This document shows positions 1 to 9,186 of a stretch of 64,000 nt of DNA, piece after piece. This DNA comes from Spartobacteria bacterium. Its GTDB lineage: Bacteria > Verrucomicrobiota > Verrucomicrobiia > Chthoniobacterales > UBA10450. Within the stretch, counting starts at the first letter, position 1. Every line of letters begins with the position of its first letter. The position numbers were made by a program, and so were the translations under genes. The stretch spans positions 62,001 through 126,000 of the forward strand of contig PNAA01000036.1 of the NCBI GenBank assembly GCA_003169975.1, given 5' to 3'. Below the pieces are notes generated by a model. That model was not told where the DNA came from and did not search any database. It saw only the letters and a program-made list of their open reading frames with translations.

Positions 1-1
1 A

Positions 2-343
2 GAAGTGCCAGGATTAGATGAGTCCATTCGGAGGAATCCTGCGGCCCTAAACCTCGGCGATGCCAACGGCAACACGCCCCTAATGCTCGCGGTCTTCCAT
101 GGTCATCTCGGCGCTGTGCGCTTTCTCCTCGGGAAGGGGGCGCTCGTCGACAAGACCAATGATCAGCATCAAACAGCGTTAATACTCGCAGCGAAGGCCG
201 GGCACGGAGACGTCGTCATGCTACTGCTGCGCGCTAAGGCCAACGTAAGCATTCGCGACGCGCGCGGATGGAATGCTCAGATGTGGGCCGGAAAACAGGG
301 TTATCCTGACGTAGCGGCAGCGATCAAATCAGCGTCTCGTTGA
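2..343 (+). CDS. Ankyrin-repeat protein, 5' end outside the window
   Basis: The reading frame is open at the window edge and ends at a TGA at 341-343. It encodes about three ankyrin repeats: NGNTPLMLAVFHGHLGAVRF, then a copy with TALILAAKAGHGDVVMLLL, then a degenerate last copy with GWNAQMWAGKQGYPDV. The TPLxLA and GHxxVVxxLL signatures are those of the family. Ankyrin repeats are protein-binding scaffolds; the partner cannot be told. No signal peptide is visible because the N-terminus is missing. Confidence 0.75.
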   Translation, partial: EVPGLDESIRRNPAALNLGDANGNTPLMLAVFHGHLGAVRFLLGKGALVDKTNDQHQTALILAAKAGHGDVVMLLLRAKANVSIRDARGWNAQMWAGKQGYPDVAAAIKSASR

Positions 344-412
344 TCGGACGCGAAGAATTTGAGGTAACCTTACACCAAGCTCGCAGCGCCGATAGGCTCA
401 AACTCTGAAACC

Positions 413-532
413 ATGATCGACGAAGTCATCGCCGCCGACATCGTTGAAGACCTCCAAGCCGCTCTCGCCCAGTTTGCTGAAATTACGATGGACTTGAAAC
501 GCGGAGACTTCGATTCAAACATTCGATTATGA
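413..532 (+). CDS. Small 39-aa protein coupled to the GH13 gene
   Basis: A short frame starting MIDEVIAADIVEDLQAAL ends with TGA at 530-532, which overlaps the ATG of the following glycoside hydrolase (529-531) in an ATGA arrangement. The peptide is acidic and predicted helical. I recognise no family. The exact start/stop overlap is the main support; it could be a leader peptide coupling translation, the tail of a decayed gene, or chance. Confidence 0.3.
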   Translation: MIDEVIAADIVEDLQAALAQFAEITMDLKRGDFDSNIRL

Positions 533-2346
533 CTGCCATTAGCCCGCCTGCCCCGGCACCGGCAACGCCCTCCGCGCGTCCCGGGATGGGTACCATCCTT
601 TACGCAGGTGGCGTGGCGTTCCGGGTCTGGGCGCCCTTTGCCTCGAGTGTCTTTGCCGCTGGAACTTTCAACCAGTGGAGCACCACGGCCGTTCCGTTTG
701 CCAGAGAGGGAAACGGCTACTGGTCGGTGGAAGTGCCTGGAGCGACGATCGGTGATGAATACCAGTTTGTGATCCACAACGGCGATCAGGTGCTCTGGCA
801 CAAGGACCCATATGCGAGCGAAGTAGTGAACTCATCCGGCAACGCCATCATTCACGATCCTGATTTCGACTGGACCGGGGATGAATTCATCATGCCGCCC
901 TGGAACGAACTGGTGATTTACGAGATGCACGTCGGCAGTTTCTACGACTCAAGCAGAGCGGATCCGGGGACGTTTGACGAAATCATACCGAAGCTGAGCT
1001 ATCTGCGCGATCTGGGCATCAACGCGATCGAGATCATGCCCGTGCTGGAGTTTCCGATGAGCTTCTCATGGGGTTACAATCCTTCGGACCCTTTTGCAGT
1101 CGAGTCTTCGCTTGGCGGACCGCAGGGTCTGCAGCGGTTCGTGAAAGCGGCGCATGCGCTGGGCATCGTGGTGATCATGGACGTGGTTTACAATCATTTC
1201 GGCCCCGGCGATCTCGATCTCTGGCGCTTCGACGGGTGGAGCGACGAGACTCATAACGGCGGCATCTATTTCTATGACAATGACCGCTCGCATACTGATT
1301 GGGGAGATACCCGTCCGGATTACGGCCGGCCGGAAGTGCGGCAATACATCCGCGACAACGCCCTCTTCTGGCTGAACAAATACCGGATCGACGGCCTCCG
1401 TCTCGATTCGGTGAGCAACATCCGCGGCGTCAATGAACGCGATCTGCCCGACGGCTGGAGCCTTCTGCAATGGATCCACAACGAAATTCGCGCCGCGCAG
1501 CCGTGGAAGATCACGATCGCTGAGGATTTGCAAAATGATGAGTGGATTACCAGGGACACTGGTGCCGGTGGAGCAGGCTTTGGTTCGCAATGGGACGCCG
1601 AATTTGTCCATACCATCCGGGATGCAATCATCGCAGAAAGCGATCCGGATCGAAATCTCTATGCTGTCCGCGACGCGCTCTATCATCGCTACAACGACGA
1701 TGGCCAGCAGCGGGTGATTTATACCGAATCGCATGACGAGGTGGCGAATGGTCACGCCCGGGTGCCCGAGGAAATTTGGCCGGGCAATGCCGGAAGCTGG
1801 TTTTCACGGAAGCGTTCCACGCTCGGAGCCGCGCTTGTCTTTACCGCTCCCGGCATCCCGATGATCTTTCAAGGCCAGGAATTTCTTGAAGACCAATACT
1901 TCCGTGACTCGGCGCCCCTGGATTGGACGAAACTTGACACCTACGCGGGTATCAATGCTCTCTATCGCGACCTGATTCGCCTGCGCCGCAACTGGTACAA
2001 TCAGACGCGTGGACTTCGCGGCCAACAAATCAATGTCCATCACGTCAACAACAGCGACAAGGTGATTGCATTTCATCGTTGGGAAAACGGCGGGCCGGGC
2101 GACGATGTGGTGATCGTGGCAAACTTTGGCAACCGCAGCTACGACAGCTACACGCTGGGGTTCCCGCGAGCGGGCGATTGGCGGGTCCGTTTTAACAGTG
2201 ACTGGCAGGGCTACAGTGCAGATTTTGGAAATCAGGCGGGCTACGACACCTCAACGGGCGGTGGCTCGCGAGACGGAATGCCGTTTCAGGCCAATGTAGG
2301 CATCGGGCCTTACTCTGTTCTCATCCTGTCGCAGGACAATCAGTGA
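529..2346 (+). CDS. GH13 alpha-amylase-family enzyme with N-terminal CBM48 (branching-enzyme-like)
   Basis: 605 aa. Residues about 20-115 form an early-set/CBM48 domain (VAFRVWAPFASSV, FNQWS), followed by a GH13 barrel. The catalytic set is visible: nucleophile Asp in DGLRLDSV (about 292), acid/base Glu in AEDL (about 332) and transition-state Asp in ESHDE (about 403). The order resembles glycogen branching enzyme or maltooligosyltrehalose trehalohydrolase, acting on alpha-glucan in the cytosol. It is shorter than usual GlgB (about 730 aa) because the extra N-terminal module is missing. Partner glycogen or trehalose genes are not nearby, so the exact reaction stays open. Confidence 0.85.
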   Translation: MTAISPPAPAPATPSARPGMGTILYAGGVAFRVWAPFASSVFAAGTFNQWSTTAVPFAREGNGYWSVEVPGATIGDEYQFVIHNGDQVLWHKDPYASEVVNSSGNAIIHDPDFDWTGDEFIMPPWNELVIYEMHVGSFYDSSRADPGTFDEIIPKLSYLRDLGINAIEIMPVLEFPMSFSWGYNPSDPFAVESSLGGPQGLQRFVKAAHALGIVVIMDVVYNHFGPGDLDLWRFDGWSDETHNGGIYFYDNDRSHTDWGDTRPDYGRPEVRQYIRDNALFWLNKYRIDGLRLDSVSNIRGVNERDLPDGWSLLQWIHNEIRAAQPWKITIAEDLQNDEWITRDTGAGGAGFGSQWDAEFVHTIRDAIIAESDPDRNLYAVRDALYHRYNDDGQQRVIYTESHDEVANGHARVPEEIWPGNAGSWFSRKRSTLGAALVFTAPGIPMIFQGQEFLEDQYFRDSAPLDWTKLDTYAGINALYRDLIRLRRNWYNQTRGLRGQQINVHHVNNSDKVIAFHRWENGGPGDDVVIVANFGNRSYDSYTLGFPRAGDWRVRFNSDWQGYSADFGNQAGYDTSTGGGSRDGMPFQANVGIGPYSVLILSQDNQ

Positions 2347-2743
2347 ACCATTAGCACATCCTCCGGCCGGCATGCGCCAAGGCTGTCCGCGACGGTCTTT
2401 GTAATCGTATTCGGCAACGAGGTTTGATTTGCTCCGACAAGCCACGTGCTGGGGAATCATTTGTTTTTTGCTATTCTTAGCTACTCGACTGTGAAGCTGG
2501 GTCCCCCGTCGGAGGTTTTGCCGACAAACCGATTCGCGTTCAACAGAGCGCAGCGGGTTCGAGTCAGTTGTCCCGCGACCAACTAGTGGCTTGATCCGTA
2601 GGTACTCCTGCTGATTCCAAGAGCGCGCTCTTCGTCGAATCCACGTAAACTGTGGCTTCAGGGTCGGACGCCGAATATCGAGCAAAACCAATAAGTCCAA
2701 TCCGTATTTGATTTATTAAGAATTCACTTTTAAGATTGCATAC
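2347..2743. other. Intergenic stretch without a recognised gene
   Basis: About 400 bases between the GH13 gene and the SufR-like regulator. Long frames here on the minus strand have no protein-like composition. A GGTTCGAGTC string near 2548 resembles a tRNA T-arm, but no cloverleaf surrounds it. The 3' part must hold the promoter of the regulator, and is AT-rich just upstream of 2744. Nothing else is seen. Confidence 0.5.
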
Positions 2744-3373
2744 GTGAAAAATACGGGATGGCGCAAACGAATACTCGAAAGCACGCGCGGACGGATTCTC
2801 GATTTGCTCCGTGCAAAGGAGCAGACGGTGAACGATCTGGCCGCGGCTTTGAATTTAACCGACAACGCGGTGAGGGCGCACCTTTCGAGTCTGGAGCGGG
2901 ACGGGCTTGTTCGGCAGTCCGGCACGCAACCCGGATTTAGGAAGCCGCACGCCACCTATGCCCTTACGGCGGATTCGGAACAGATTTTTCCGAAGGCCTA
3001 TGGAACACTTCTCGATCTCCTGCTCGGTGTTCTCTCGAGGAAGTTGAACCCCAAAGAGCTGCGCGCGGCAATGCGAGAGGTAGGGAAAATGGTAGCTGCC
3101 AATCACCTTCTGGAGGTTGAAGACAAAACCCGCGAGCAGAGGATCGAAGCGGCGCTTCGGATTTTGAAGGACCTCGGAGGTTCCGCCGCTTTTCACGAGA
3201 GCGAAGGCAAACATTTCATTCGCGGCAACGGCTGCCCGCTCGCTGCGGCGACGGCTCATCATCCCGAAGCGTGCCTCATCGCGGAATCGCTCCTCTCGCT
3301 GATCATAGGCGCTCCGGTGAAAGCACACTGCATCCATGGTCCTTCCCCTGCGTGCCGTTTTGAAATCCGATGA
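2744..3373 (+). CDS. SufR/ArsR-like winged-helix regulator with C-terminal cysteines
   Basis: 209 aa, GTG start. Residues 10-60 form a winged helix (TRGRILDLLRAKEQTVNDLA, then NAVRAHLSSLERDGLV). The C-terminal half carries GNGCPL, EACLIAES, AHCIHG and PACRFEI, a cysteine spacing like that of SufR-type repressors, which bind an iron-sulfur cluster and sense iron or oxidative state. Its targets are not evident; the downstream DUF488/glycosylase genes are candidates because they follow closely on the same strand. Confidence 0.75.
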   Translation: MKNTGWRKRILESTRGRILDLLRAKEQTVNDLAAALNLTDNAVRAHLSSLERDGLVRQSGTQPGFRKPHATYALTADSEQIFPKAYGTLLDLLLGVLSRKLNPKELRAAMREVGKMVAANHLLEVEDKTREQRIEAALRILKDLGGSAAFHESEGKHFIRGNGCPLAAATAHHPEACLIAESLLSLIIGAPVKAHCIHGPSPACRFEIR

Positions 3374-3440
3374 TTTCGCAGCAACGCGGGACGAGGAAGG
3401 ATTTCACGTTGACGGCCACGGCGGCCGTTCTACAGCAGGC

Positions 3441-4082
3441 GTGACCGCGCTGACTCCGCCGGTAGGATCCGAGAAGAGAGGAAAGAGAAAGTCGAAGCGT
3501 CCGACCGTTATCCTAACGATCGGACATTCCACCCGCACGATCCAGGATTTCATCGGTTTGCTGCAAGCGAATGCGGTATCTCGGGTGGTCGATGTGCGAA
3601 CCGTGCCGGGTTCCCGACACAACCCGCAGTTTAACAAAAATTCGCTGGCAGAGTCGTTAGGCGAAGTTGGTCTCCGATACCTCCATATGCCAGGCCTCGG
3701 CGGTTTGCGTCATGCCGGGCGCGATTCAATCAACACAGGTTGGCGAAACGCCTCTTTCCGCGGTTATGCCGATTACATGCAGACGGCGGGATTTGAGGAG
3801 AACCTGAAAGAATTGATTCAGTTGGCGAGGAAGGAACGGATCGCAATCATGTGTGCTGAAGCGGTCCCGTGGCGCTGTCATCGTTCGCTTATTGGCGACG
3901 CGCTCACAGTTCGCGGAATTTGCACTGAGGACATCATGAGCATGACGCAATGCCGGCTTCATACGCTTACATCCTTCGCCAAGGTCCGAGGCACGACCGT
4001 CACTTATCCGGCGGAGAATTCGTTGCGACCGAAAAAGAGAATATCGACTGGAAAGAAAGAGCGGGCGCCCAAAGCAGGATGA
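3441..4082 (+). CDS. DUF488 family protein
   Basis: The conserved region begins LTIGHSTRTI and contains VVDVRTVPGSRHNPQFN, LPGLGG-like and MCAEAVPWRCHRSLIGDAL, the usual DUF488 landmarks with a conserved Cys/His pair. Function is unknown for the family. The frame is open back to an ATG at 3336, which would overlap the upstream regulator by 38 bases; GTG 3441 avoids the overlap and is closer to the usual family start. The stop overlaps the ATG of the next gene, suggesting translational coupling to the glycosylase. One copy of the TCGTTAGGC 9-mer lies inside at 3654 and encodes Ser-Leu-Gly with a rare TTA codon. Confidence 0.75.
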   Translation: MTALTPPVGSEKRGKRKSKRPTVILTIGHSTRTIQDFIGLLQANAVSRVVDVRTVPGSRHNPQFNKNSLAESLGEVGLRYLHMPGLGGLRHAGRDSINTGWRNASFRGYADYMQTAGFEENLKELIQLARKERIAIMCAEAVPWRCHRSLIGDALTVRGICTEDIMSMTQCRLHTLTSFAKVRGTTVTYPAENSLRPKKRISTGKKERAPKAG

Positions 4083-4591
4083 TCGCGTACAAGACCTCAA
4101 AGGCTGCGAAAATTTTGTTCGTGGGCATCAATCCACATCCCGGCTCGTACCGGCGTGGCGTGCCCTTCTCTAATAACAAGATGTTTTGGTATCTGCTCAA
4201 CCGCGCTGGGTTACTCCAGGAAGCGGAAGACGATCTGAAGAACGACCAATCGCTCAAGAAGATCTACGACAAGAAATTCCTGCCGGAATATGGACTGAAT
4301 TTCGTGAACCTCGTGGACCGCCCAACAGTGGATGTGACCATGTTGAAGAAAGGTGAGGAAGAGGCCGGGATCAGGCGGACTTCAAAAATCATTCAAAGCT
4401 ACAAACCGCGCGTCGTTTGCTTCATCGGAAAGATCGCCTTCAACAAGTTTAACGGGACGCGAAAATGCGATTGGGGCTGGCAGACGGAGATCGCCGGCCT
4501 GCCAGTTTACCTAATGCACTTTCCTATCCGCGGTCCCGCGGCGATTCGGGTGCAGGAATTGAAACAAATGAAACGAGCGAGCGGCGCGTAG
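4079..4591 (+). CDS. Uracil-DNA glycosylase superfamily protein, Mug/TDG-like
   Basis: About 170 aa from the ATG at 4079, which overlaps the DUF488 stop as ATGA. VGINPHPGS near the N-terminus matches the GINPG active-site motif of the Mug/TDG branch, which removes mispaired uracil or thymine from DNA. VVCFIGKIAFNKF forms the next core strand, and MHFPIRGPA replaces the usual Mug NPSG-type loop, so substrate range is uncertain. A longer frame from 3950 only overlaps DUF488 and looks non-coding there. Confidence 0.75.
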   Translation: MIAYKTSKAAKILFVGINPHPGSYRRGVPFSNNKMFWYLLNRAGLLQEAEDDLKNDQSLKKIYDKKFLPEYGLNFVNLVDRPTVDVTMLKKGEEEAGIRRTSKIIQSYKPRVVCFIGKIAFNKFNGTRKCDWGWQTEIAGLPVYLMHFPIRGPAAIRVQELKQMKRASGA

Positions 4592-4633
4592 TCGAGCTCG
4601 CGGTTTTCGCGCAAGCCAAGCGTGCTTGCATGA

Positions 4634-4879
4634 CTAAATAACGATTCCTCGTTTTTCCAAGGCTTGCGCCACATCTTCCACGCTGGCATCCGGAAAAATC
4701 TCGCCATCGAGGTCGAGCGTCGGACTTTTGCTTTGACCTGAAACCACCTCCACTTCCCTGGGGTAGGCAGGATTCGTCGTCACATTCTTTATCTCGTAAG
4801 GAATGTTCAGCTCATTCAGAAAGCCCATGACGGCGGCCGACCACGGGCAGCCAGATTTCCGGTAGAGAATTATCTTCAT
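4634..4879 (-). CDS. Glutaredoxin-like thiol protein
   Basis: 81 aa with the thioredoxin fold in short form: MKIILYRKSGCPWSAAVM carries a single-cysteine CPWS active site, SPTLDLDG holds the cis-proline region. The monothiol site suggests deglutathionylation or iron-sulfur transfer rather than dithiol reduction. It lies 6 bases downstream of folE on the same strand, so the two are probably co-transcribed. Confidence 0.8.
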   Translation of the reverse strand: MKIILYRKSGCPWSAAVMGFLNELNIPYEIKNVTTNPAYPREVEVVSGQSKSPTLDLDGEIFPDASVEDVAQALEKRGIVI

Positions 4880-4885
4880 GCTGAA

Positions 4886-5344
4886 TCAGGCTTTCACCAG
4901 CGCGAGAAACTCGGTGCGGCTGGCGAGGTTTTCCTTGAACGCGCCGAGCAGACAGGACGTCACCATTTTGCTTCCGCGTTTGCGGACGCCGCGGCTGCAC
5001 ATGCATTGGTGCGTCGCCTCGATCATCACAGCCACTCCCTTCGGTTTGAGGACGCGCTGCAATTCCGTCGCGATCTGATAGGTCAAACGCTCCTGCACCT
5101 GGAGCCGGCGCGCGTACATGTCCGTTAGGCGCGCCAGCTTCGACAAGCCAACGATCTTGTTATTCGGGAGATAAGCGATGTACGCCTTCCTATGGAACGG
5201 GAGCATGTGATGCTCGCAGGTGGAGAAGAATTCGATGTCGCGCAGCAGCACCATTTCGTCGTATTGCTCGGCCTGGAACTGCGTGACTAGCACATCCTCC
5301 GCGCGCTGCGCGTAGCCGCCGTAGATCTCTTTCCAGGAACGCAC
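4886..5344 (-). CDS. folE: GTP cyclohydrolase I, start uncertain
   Basis: Converts GTP to dihydroneopterin triphosphate, the first step of folate/pterin synthesis. [11 protein letters not shown] holds the zinc Cys and His, [12 protein letters not shown] the second zinc Cys and substrate residues. The GTG at 5344 gives 152 aa and cuts into the conserved start of the domain: the same frame continues upstream with [17 protein letters not shown], clearly FolE, but reaches a TGA near 5516 without any ATG, GTG or TTG. An ATG at 5519 or 5489 lies one frame off, separated by a GCC run (about 5433-5446), so a small indel there, or a rare start codon, is likely. True gene is about 180 aa. Confidence 0.85.
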   Translation of the reverse strand: MRSWKEIYGGYAQRAEDVLVTQFQAEQYDEMVLLRDIEFFSTCEHHMLPFHRKAYIAYLPNNKIVGLSKLARLTDMYARRLQVQERLTYQIATELQRVLKPKGVAVMIEATHQCMCSRGVRKRGSKMVTSCLLGAFKENLASRTEFLALVKA

Positions 5345-5704
5345 AATCCGCGCAGGGGTCTGCTGTAATCCTTCGCGATCTGGATTTTCCCCGACGCGGC
5401 GTAAGATTTCGCGAATCAGTTCCTCGAAAGGTCGCCCGGCGGCGGCGGCGGTTCCGGAGGCGGGGGTGGAACGGACGGCGAAAGACCATTTCGGCCTGAA
5501 ATCTGGCGCGTTTCACCACTGAAGCGAGCGACGACGGTTCTTAACGGACGACGGAGGTCGGCGGCAAAAGACCGGAACACCTGCACTCGTAAGCGCGCCT
5601 CCGAACGCGCCCCGTTGCTGCACAGAGGAAAGCCAACTGCTCCGTTGATCGCGGGCCAATGATTCGAATTCGTATCGGACATGTTGGGATGAAAGAGTCA
5701 TCGC

Positions 5705-5737
5705 AATAATAAGTCCATCTATTTATTGACTATTATC
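5705..5737. promoter_or_regulatory. AT-rich imperfect dyad upstream of the DoxX-like gene
   Basis: AATAATAAGTC at 5705-5715 faces GACTATTATC at 5728-5737, an imperfect inverted repeat in an AT-rich island between folE and the DoxX-like/FAD-reductase genes. The sequence also holds TTGACT as a possible -35 box. Its place and symmetry suggest an operator for the genes starting at 5768; the regulator is unknown. Confidence 0.35.
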
Positions 5738-5767
5738 TGAGACGGATTCAATTTGGACCTCAGAACC

Positions 5768-6181
5768 ATGAATACGACCTTAACAAATACATCGTCGGAT
5801 CGGAGCGCCGCTGCGCCGGCTTATCAGGCATTCCGTATCCTGCAGGCTGGATTTATCGCAGCACCGATCCTCGCCGGGCTGGACAAGTTCTTCCATCTGC
5901 TCGTCAACTGGGATCAATATCTGCCGTCGTCCGTCGCCCAGCTGTCGCCGGTTGGCGGCCACAACTTGATGCTGATCGTCGGCGTGATTGAAATCGTCGC
6001 CGGTATTGGGGTTGCCTTGAAACCTCGCCTCTTCGCCTATGTAATCGCGGCCTGGCTCGCTGTGATCATCGCGAATCTGCTCCTCATTCCCGGCTACTTT
6101 GATGTCGCGTTGCGCGACTTCGGATTGTTCCTCGCCGCCTTGGCGCTAGCGCGGCTGAGCCAGCAATTTTCCCGCACCTGA
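5768..6181 (+). CDS. DoxX-like small membrane protein
   Basis: 137 aa with four hydrophobic segments (about 20-45, 65-85, 90-110, 115-130), an early KFFHLLVNWDQYLP and a GxxE pattern in GVIEIVAGIGV, as in DoxX-type membrane proteins. ATG 5768 is preferred over the TTG 15 bases upstream. The next gene, an FAD reductase, follows 36 bases downstream, so a redox or respiratory side role is plausible but not shown. Confidence 0.7.
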   Translation: MNTTLTNTSSDRSAAAPAYQAFRILQAGFIAAPILAGLDKFFHLLVNWDQYLPSSVAQLSPVGGHNLMLIVGVIEIVAGIGVALKPRLFAYVIAAWLAVIIANLLLIPGYFDVALRDFGLFLAALALARLSQQFSRT

Positions 6182-6217
6182 TATGGAGACCACGAGAATG
6201 AGAAGAGGGAACACACC

Positions 6218-7419
6218 ATGACGAACTATCAATACCTGATCATTGGGGGCGGAATGACCGCGGCCGCCGCTGCGGACGGTATCCGCGAAGCCGACGCCAC
6301 TGGCAGCATCGGGGTGATTAGCGCGGAGCCCGATGGTCCTTACGATCGTCCTCCTCTTTCGAAAGGGTTGTGGAAGGGCGATCCGCTAGATGGCATTTGG
6401 CGCAAGGCGAAGGGGTGCAAAGCGCCGGAATTGCATTTGGGTCGCGTGATCAAGGAGATCCTGCCGAAGGAAAAGCGCGTGATCGACAGCCAGGGAAACG
6501 CTTTCACCTATGAAAAGCTTTTGCTGGCCACGGGCGGCACGCCTCGCCGCCTCCGGTTCGATGACGATCAGATTATCTATTACCGCACGCTCGCCGACTA
6601 CCGGCGCCTTCGTGCGCAGACAGAAAAGGCCGACCGCTTCGCCGTCATTGGCGGCGGGTTCATCGGGAGCGAAATCGCCGCTGCCCTCACCATGAATGGG
6701 AAGAAAGTCACGCTGATTTTTCCCGGTCACGATGTTGGCGAACGCCTCTTCCCGCGTGATCTGGCGCGGTATGTCTCGGGCATTTACAAGGAAAAGGGGG
6801 TCGAGCTGGTGGCGGGAGAAAAGGTCGTTGCTTCCGAAGCACGCGGCAATCAGCGCGCGCTCAAAACGACCTCCGGGAAGACGATCGTCGTCGATGCCGT
6901 GATCGCCGGTATCGGCCTCGAACCGAACATCGAGCTTGCTGAATCGATTGGCCTAACGACTGAAAACGGAATTGTGGTTGACGAGTTCCTTCGCACCAGC
7001 AATCCCGACATCCATGCAGCCGGAGACGTGGCCGCTTTCCATAACCCGGCGCTCGGAAAACGGATGCGGGTCGAACACGAAGACAATGCGAACTCGATGG
7101 GTCGATTGGCCGGCCGGAACATGGCGGGAAGTCTGAGTCTTACGATCATTTGCCCTTCTTTTACTCCGATATGTTTCATTTGGGATATGAAGCGGTCGGC
7201 GAAGTCGATTCACGTCTTGAAACGTTCGCCGACTGGAAGCGGCCTAACGAGGAAGGCGTCGTCTATTATCTAAAGAAGGGACGCGTCCGCGGCGTGTTGC
7301 TTTGGAACGTGTGGGGGCAGGTGGAGGACGCGCGCCGGTTGATCGCAGCGCCGGGGCCGTTCACCCGCGAGAACCTAAAAGGGCGTTTGCCGGCCAAAAA
7401 TCCTGCGGAGGCTTCATGA
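6218..7419 (+). pseudogene. FAD/NAD(P)-dependent ferredoxin-type reductase, frameshifted near 7130
   Basis: The N-terminal part has two dinucleotide folds: LIIGGGMTAAAAADGI for FAD, VIGGGFIGSEIAAAL for NAD(P)H, and NPDIHAAGDVAAF closing the FAD site. After RLAGRNMAG the frame loses homology; one base out, ESYDHLPFFYSDMFHLGYE to NPAEAS restores the C-terminal domain of Rieske/ferredoxin reductases. Joined length is about 400 aa, normal for the family. One base is missing (or two are extra) at about 7128-7135. With one lesion only, sequencing error and recent inactivation are both possible. The stop overlaps the ATG of the next gene (ATGA). Two TCGTTAGGC-type 9-mers lie inside (6951, 7242). Confidence 0.85.
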
Positions 7420-8129
7420 ATAGTTCATTGAGTACCGCCTCTGCCGACATCGGCGAAATTCGCGACCAAGCCATCTCGCCCGGATTCTTCCCGCGCCGGA
7501 TTCAGAAGGTTCATCGCAATGGCCACTCCGCATCCGTGACGATGTTCAAGCCGATCTGCGCGCAATTGCGACACTGCCAGAAAGAGAATTTGGAGCCGGT
7601 CATCGAATTAGCCGTCGAGATCGCGCGCGAAGGGCGCGAGGGTCGGCGCATCGGAACACTCTTCACCTTTGGTGACGCCGATGCCGTCCTGGCGCGGTCG
7701 CGTCCACTCATCCTCGATCCGCTCGTCGGTCACTCCGACGAATCCAGAAGCATCACAGACTTGGATTTGCGCGGCACGATCAAGGAACTGGCGCAACTCG
7801 ACGGCGCTTTCGTTGTTTCCAGCAGCGGTTCTGTCGTCTCCGCCTGCCGGTATCTGGACGCGATGAGTTCGGATGTCGCTTTGCCGTTCGGTCTCGGGAG
7901 CCGTCACATTGCGGGTGCTTCCATCTCCGCGGTCACAGATGCGGTTGCGATCGTCGTTTCGGAAAGTGCGATGGTCCGCGTTTTCGACAATGGGAGATTG
8001 ATCGCTGAGATCATCCCGGAACTCTGGCTTTTGAGTCATCACGACGTGCAACTGCGCGGGCCGTATCGGGAAGAACGCCAAGGCGACATCGCGGTCCTTG
8101 TCACACACCAGGAAGATTATGAAACCTGA
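7416..8129 (+). CDS. DisA-N-like (diadenylate cyclase family) protein
   Basis: 237 aa from ATG 7416 (GGAG-type RBS upstream, ATGA overlap with the reductase). The C-terminal half matches the DAC fold: [19 protein letters not shown] holds the DGA motif, and [20 protein letters not shown] matches the GxRHxAA motif, then [14 protein letters not shown] enzymes join two ATP to c-di-AMP. The N-terminal half (residues 1-100) resembles DisA-N-associated modules rather than membrane CdaA, as no TM segments are seen. RHIAG in place of RHRAA is a small deviation, so activity is likely but not certain. Confidence 0.7.
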   Translation: MNSSLSTASADIGEIRDQAISPGFFPRRIQKVHRNGHSASVTMFKPICAQLRHCQKENLEPVIELAVEIAREGREGRRIGTLFTFGDADAVLARSRPLILDPLVGHSDESRSITDLDLRGTIKELAQLDGAFVVSSSGSVVSACRYLDAMSSDVALPFGLGSRHIAGASISAVTDAVAIVVSESAMVRVFDNGRLIAEIIPELWLLSHHDVQLRGPYREERQGDIAVLVTHQEDYET

Positions 8130-9093
8130 CACCAAACTGAACCAACTCGAACAGATCAAAAAGTTCACGACCGTCGTTGCCGATACGGCTGACTTCGAGA
8201 GCATTCGTGAATTCAAGCCGCAGGATGCCACGACCAATCCGAGTCTGGTTTACGCGGCGACGCAGAAAGAAAATTACAGTCACTTCCTCGACGAAGTGCT
8301 GGCCGAGTGCCACAGGTCGGGACTAAGCGGCCTGGCCCAGATGGAGGACATCATTGATCACCTGTTAGTGCGATTCGGGAGTGCGATGCTGGAGATTGTG
8401 CCAGGCCGCGTCTCCACTGAGACCGACGTCCGTTACTCGTTTGATGTGGATGGTTCGATCAAGAAAGCGCGACGTTTGATCGCGCTTTACAAAGAACAAG
8501 GAATCGAGCGTGAGCGCGTGCTGATCAAGATCGCTTCTACATGGGAAGGAATCATGGCCGCGGAACACCTGCAGACCGAAGGTATCAAGTGCAACATGAC
8601 GCTGCTCTTTTCGCTCCCCCAAGCGGTGCGCGCGGCGGAAGCTAAGGTGCAGCTGATTTCGCCCTTCGTGGGACGGATCTACGATTGGTTCAAGGCGGCT
8701 AACAAACGCGATTACTCCGGGGCGGAAGATCCGGGTGTGCAGTCGGTGCAGGAAATTTACACCTATTACAAACACTTCGGCTACGAGACGGAAGTGATGG
8801 GCGCGAGTTTTCGCAACGTCGGTCAGATCCTGGAGCTGGCCGGTTGCGACCTGCTTACGATCAGTCCCGATCTGATGAGGGAACTCTCCGCGTCCTACGG
8901 CACCGTGGATCGAAAACTCGCTCCGGAAAACGCGCAGCAGGCAGACGTGATACGCCTCGAGATTGACGAAAAGAAGTTCCGCTACCTGGTCAATGAAAAC
9001 GCGATGGCGACGGAAAAAACCGCCGAAGGGATTCGCAAGTTTGCGGCCGCCATCGCGAAGCTGGAAAAGTTCATTGCCAGCAAGATTGGATGA
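8119..9093 (+). CDS. tal: Transaldolase
   Basis: 324 aa, cytosolic enzyme of the non-oxidative pentose phosphate pathway, moving a dihydroxyacetone unit between sugar phosphates. Family marks: DATTNPSLV near the N-terminus, [12 protein letters not shown] with the Schiff-base Lys, [18 protein letters not shown], and [10 protein letters not shown]. Length matches the class I (TalB-type) family. ATG 8119 follows CAGGAAG; the start overlaps the upstream gene by 11 bases, so DAC and tal are probably one transcript. Confidence 0.95.
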   Translation: MKPDTKLNQLEQIKKFTTVVADTADFESIREFKPQDATTNPSLVYAATQKENYSHFLDEVLAECHRSGLSGLAQMEDIIDHLLVRFGSAMLEIVPGRVSTETDVRYSFDVDGSIKKARRLIALYKEQGIERERVLIKIASTWEGIMAAEHLQTEGIKCNMTLLFSLPQAVRAAEAKVQLISPFVGRIYDWFKAANKRDYSGAEDPGVQSVQEIYTYYKHFGYETEVMGASFRNVGQILELAGCDLLTISPDLMRELSASYGTVDRKLAPENAQQADVIRLEIDEKKFRYLVNENAMATEKTAEGIRKFAAAIAKLEKFIASKIG

Positions 9094-9186
9094 CAAACAT
9101 TTACGATTTTCGATCCGCTAAAGTCTTTTTTTGATTTCTCCGGGGTGATTGTTTCGGGCACGAAACTCGAAGCCGCTCGCTCAAGA

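Noticed and set aside
2540-2580. Possible tRNA (GGTTCGAGTC)
   Set aside because: No acceptor, D or anticodon arms can be folded around it.
9120-9135. T-run after transaldolase as terminator
   Set aside because: No stable stem precedes the seven Ts.
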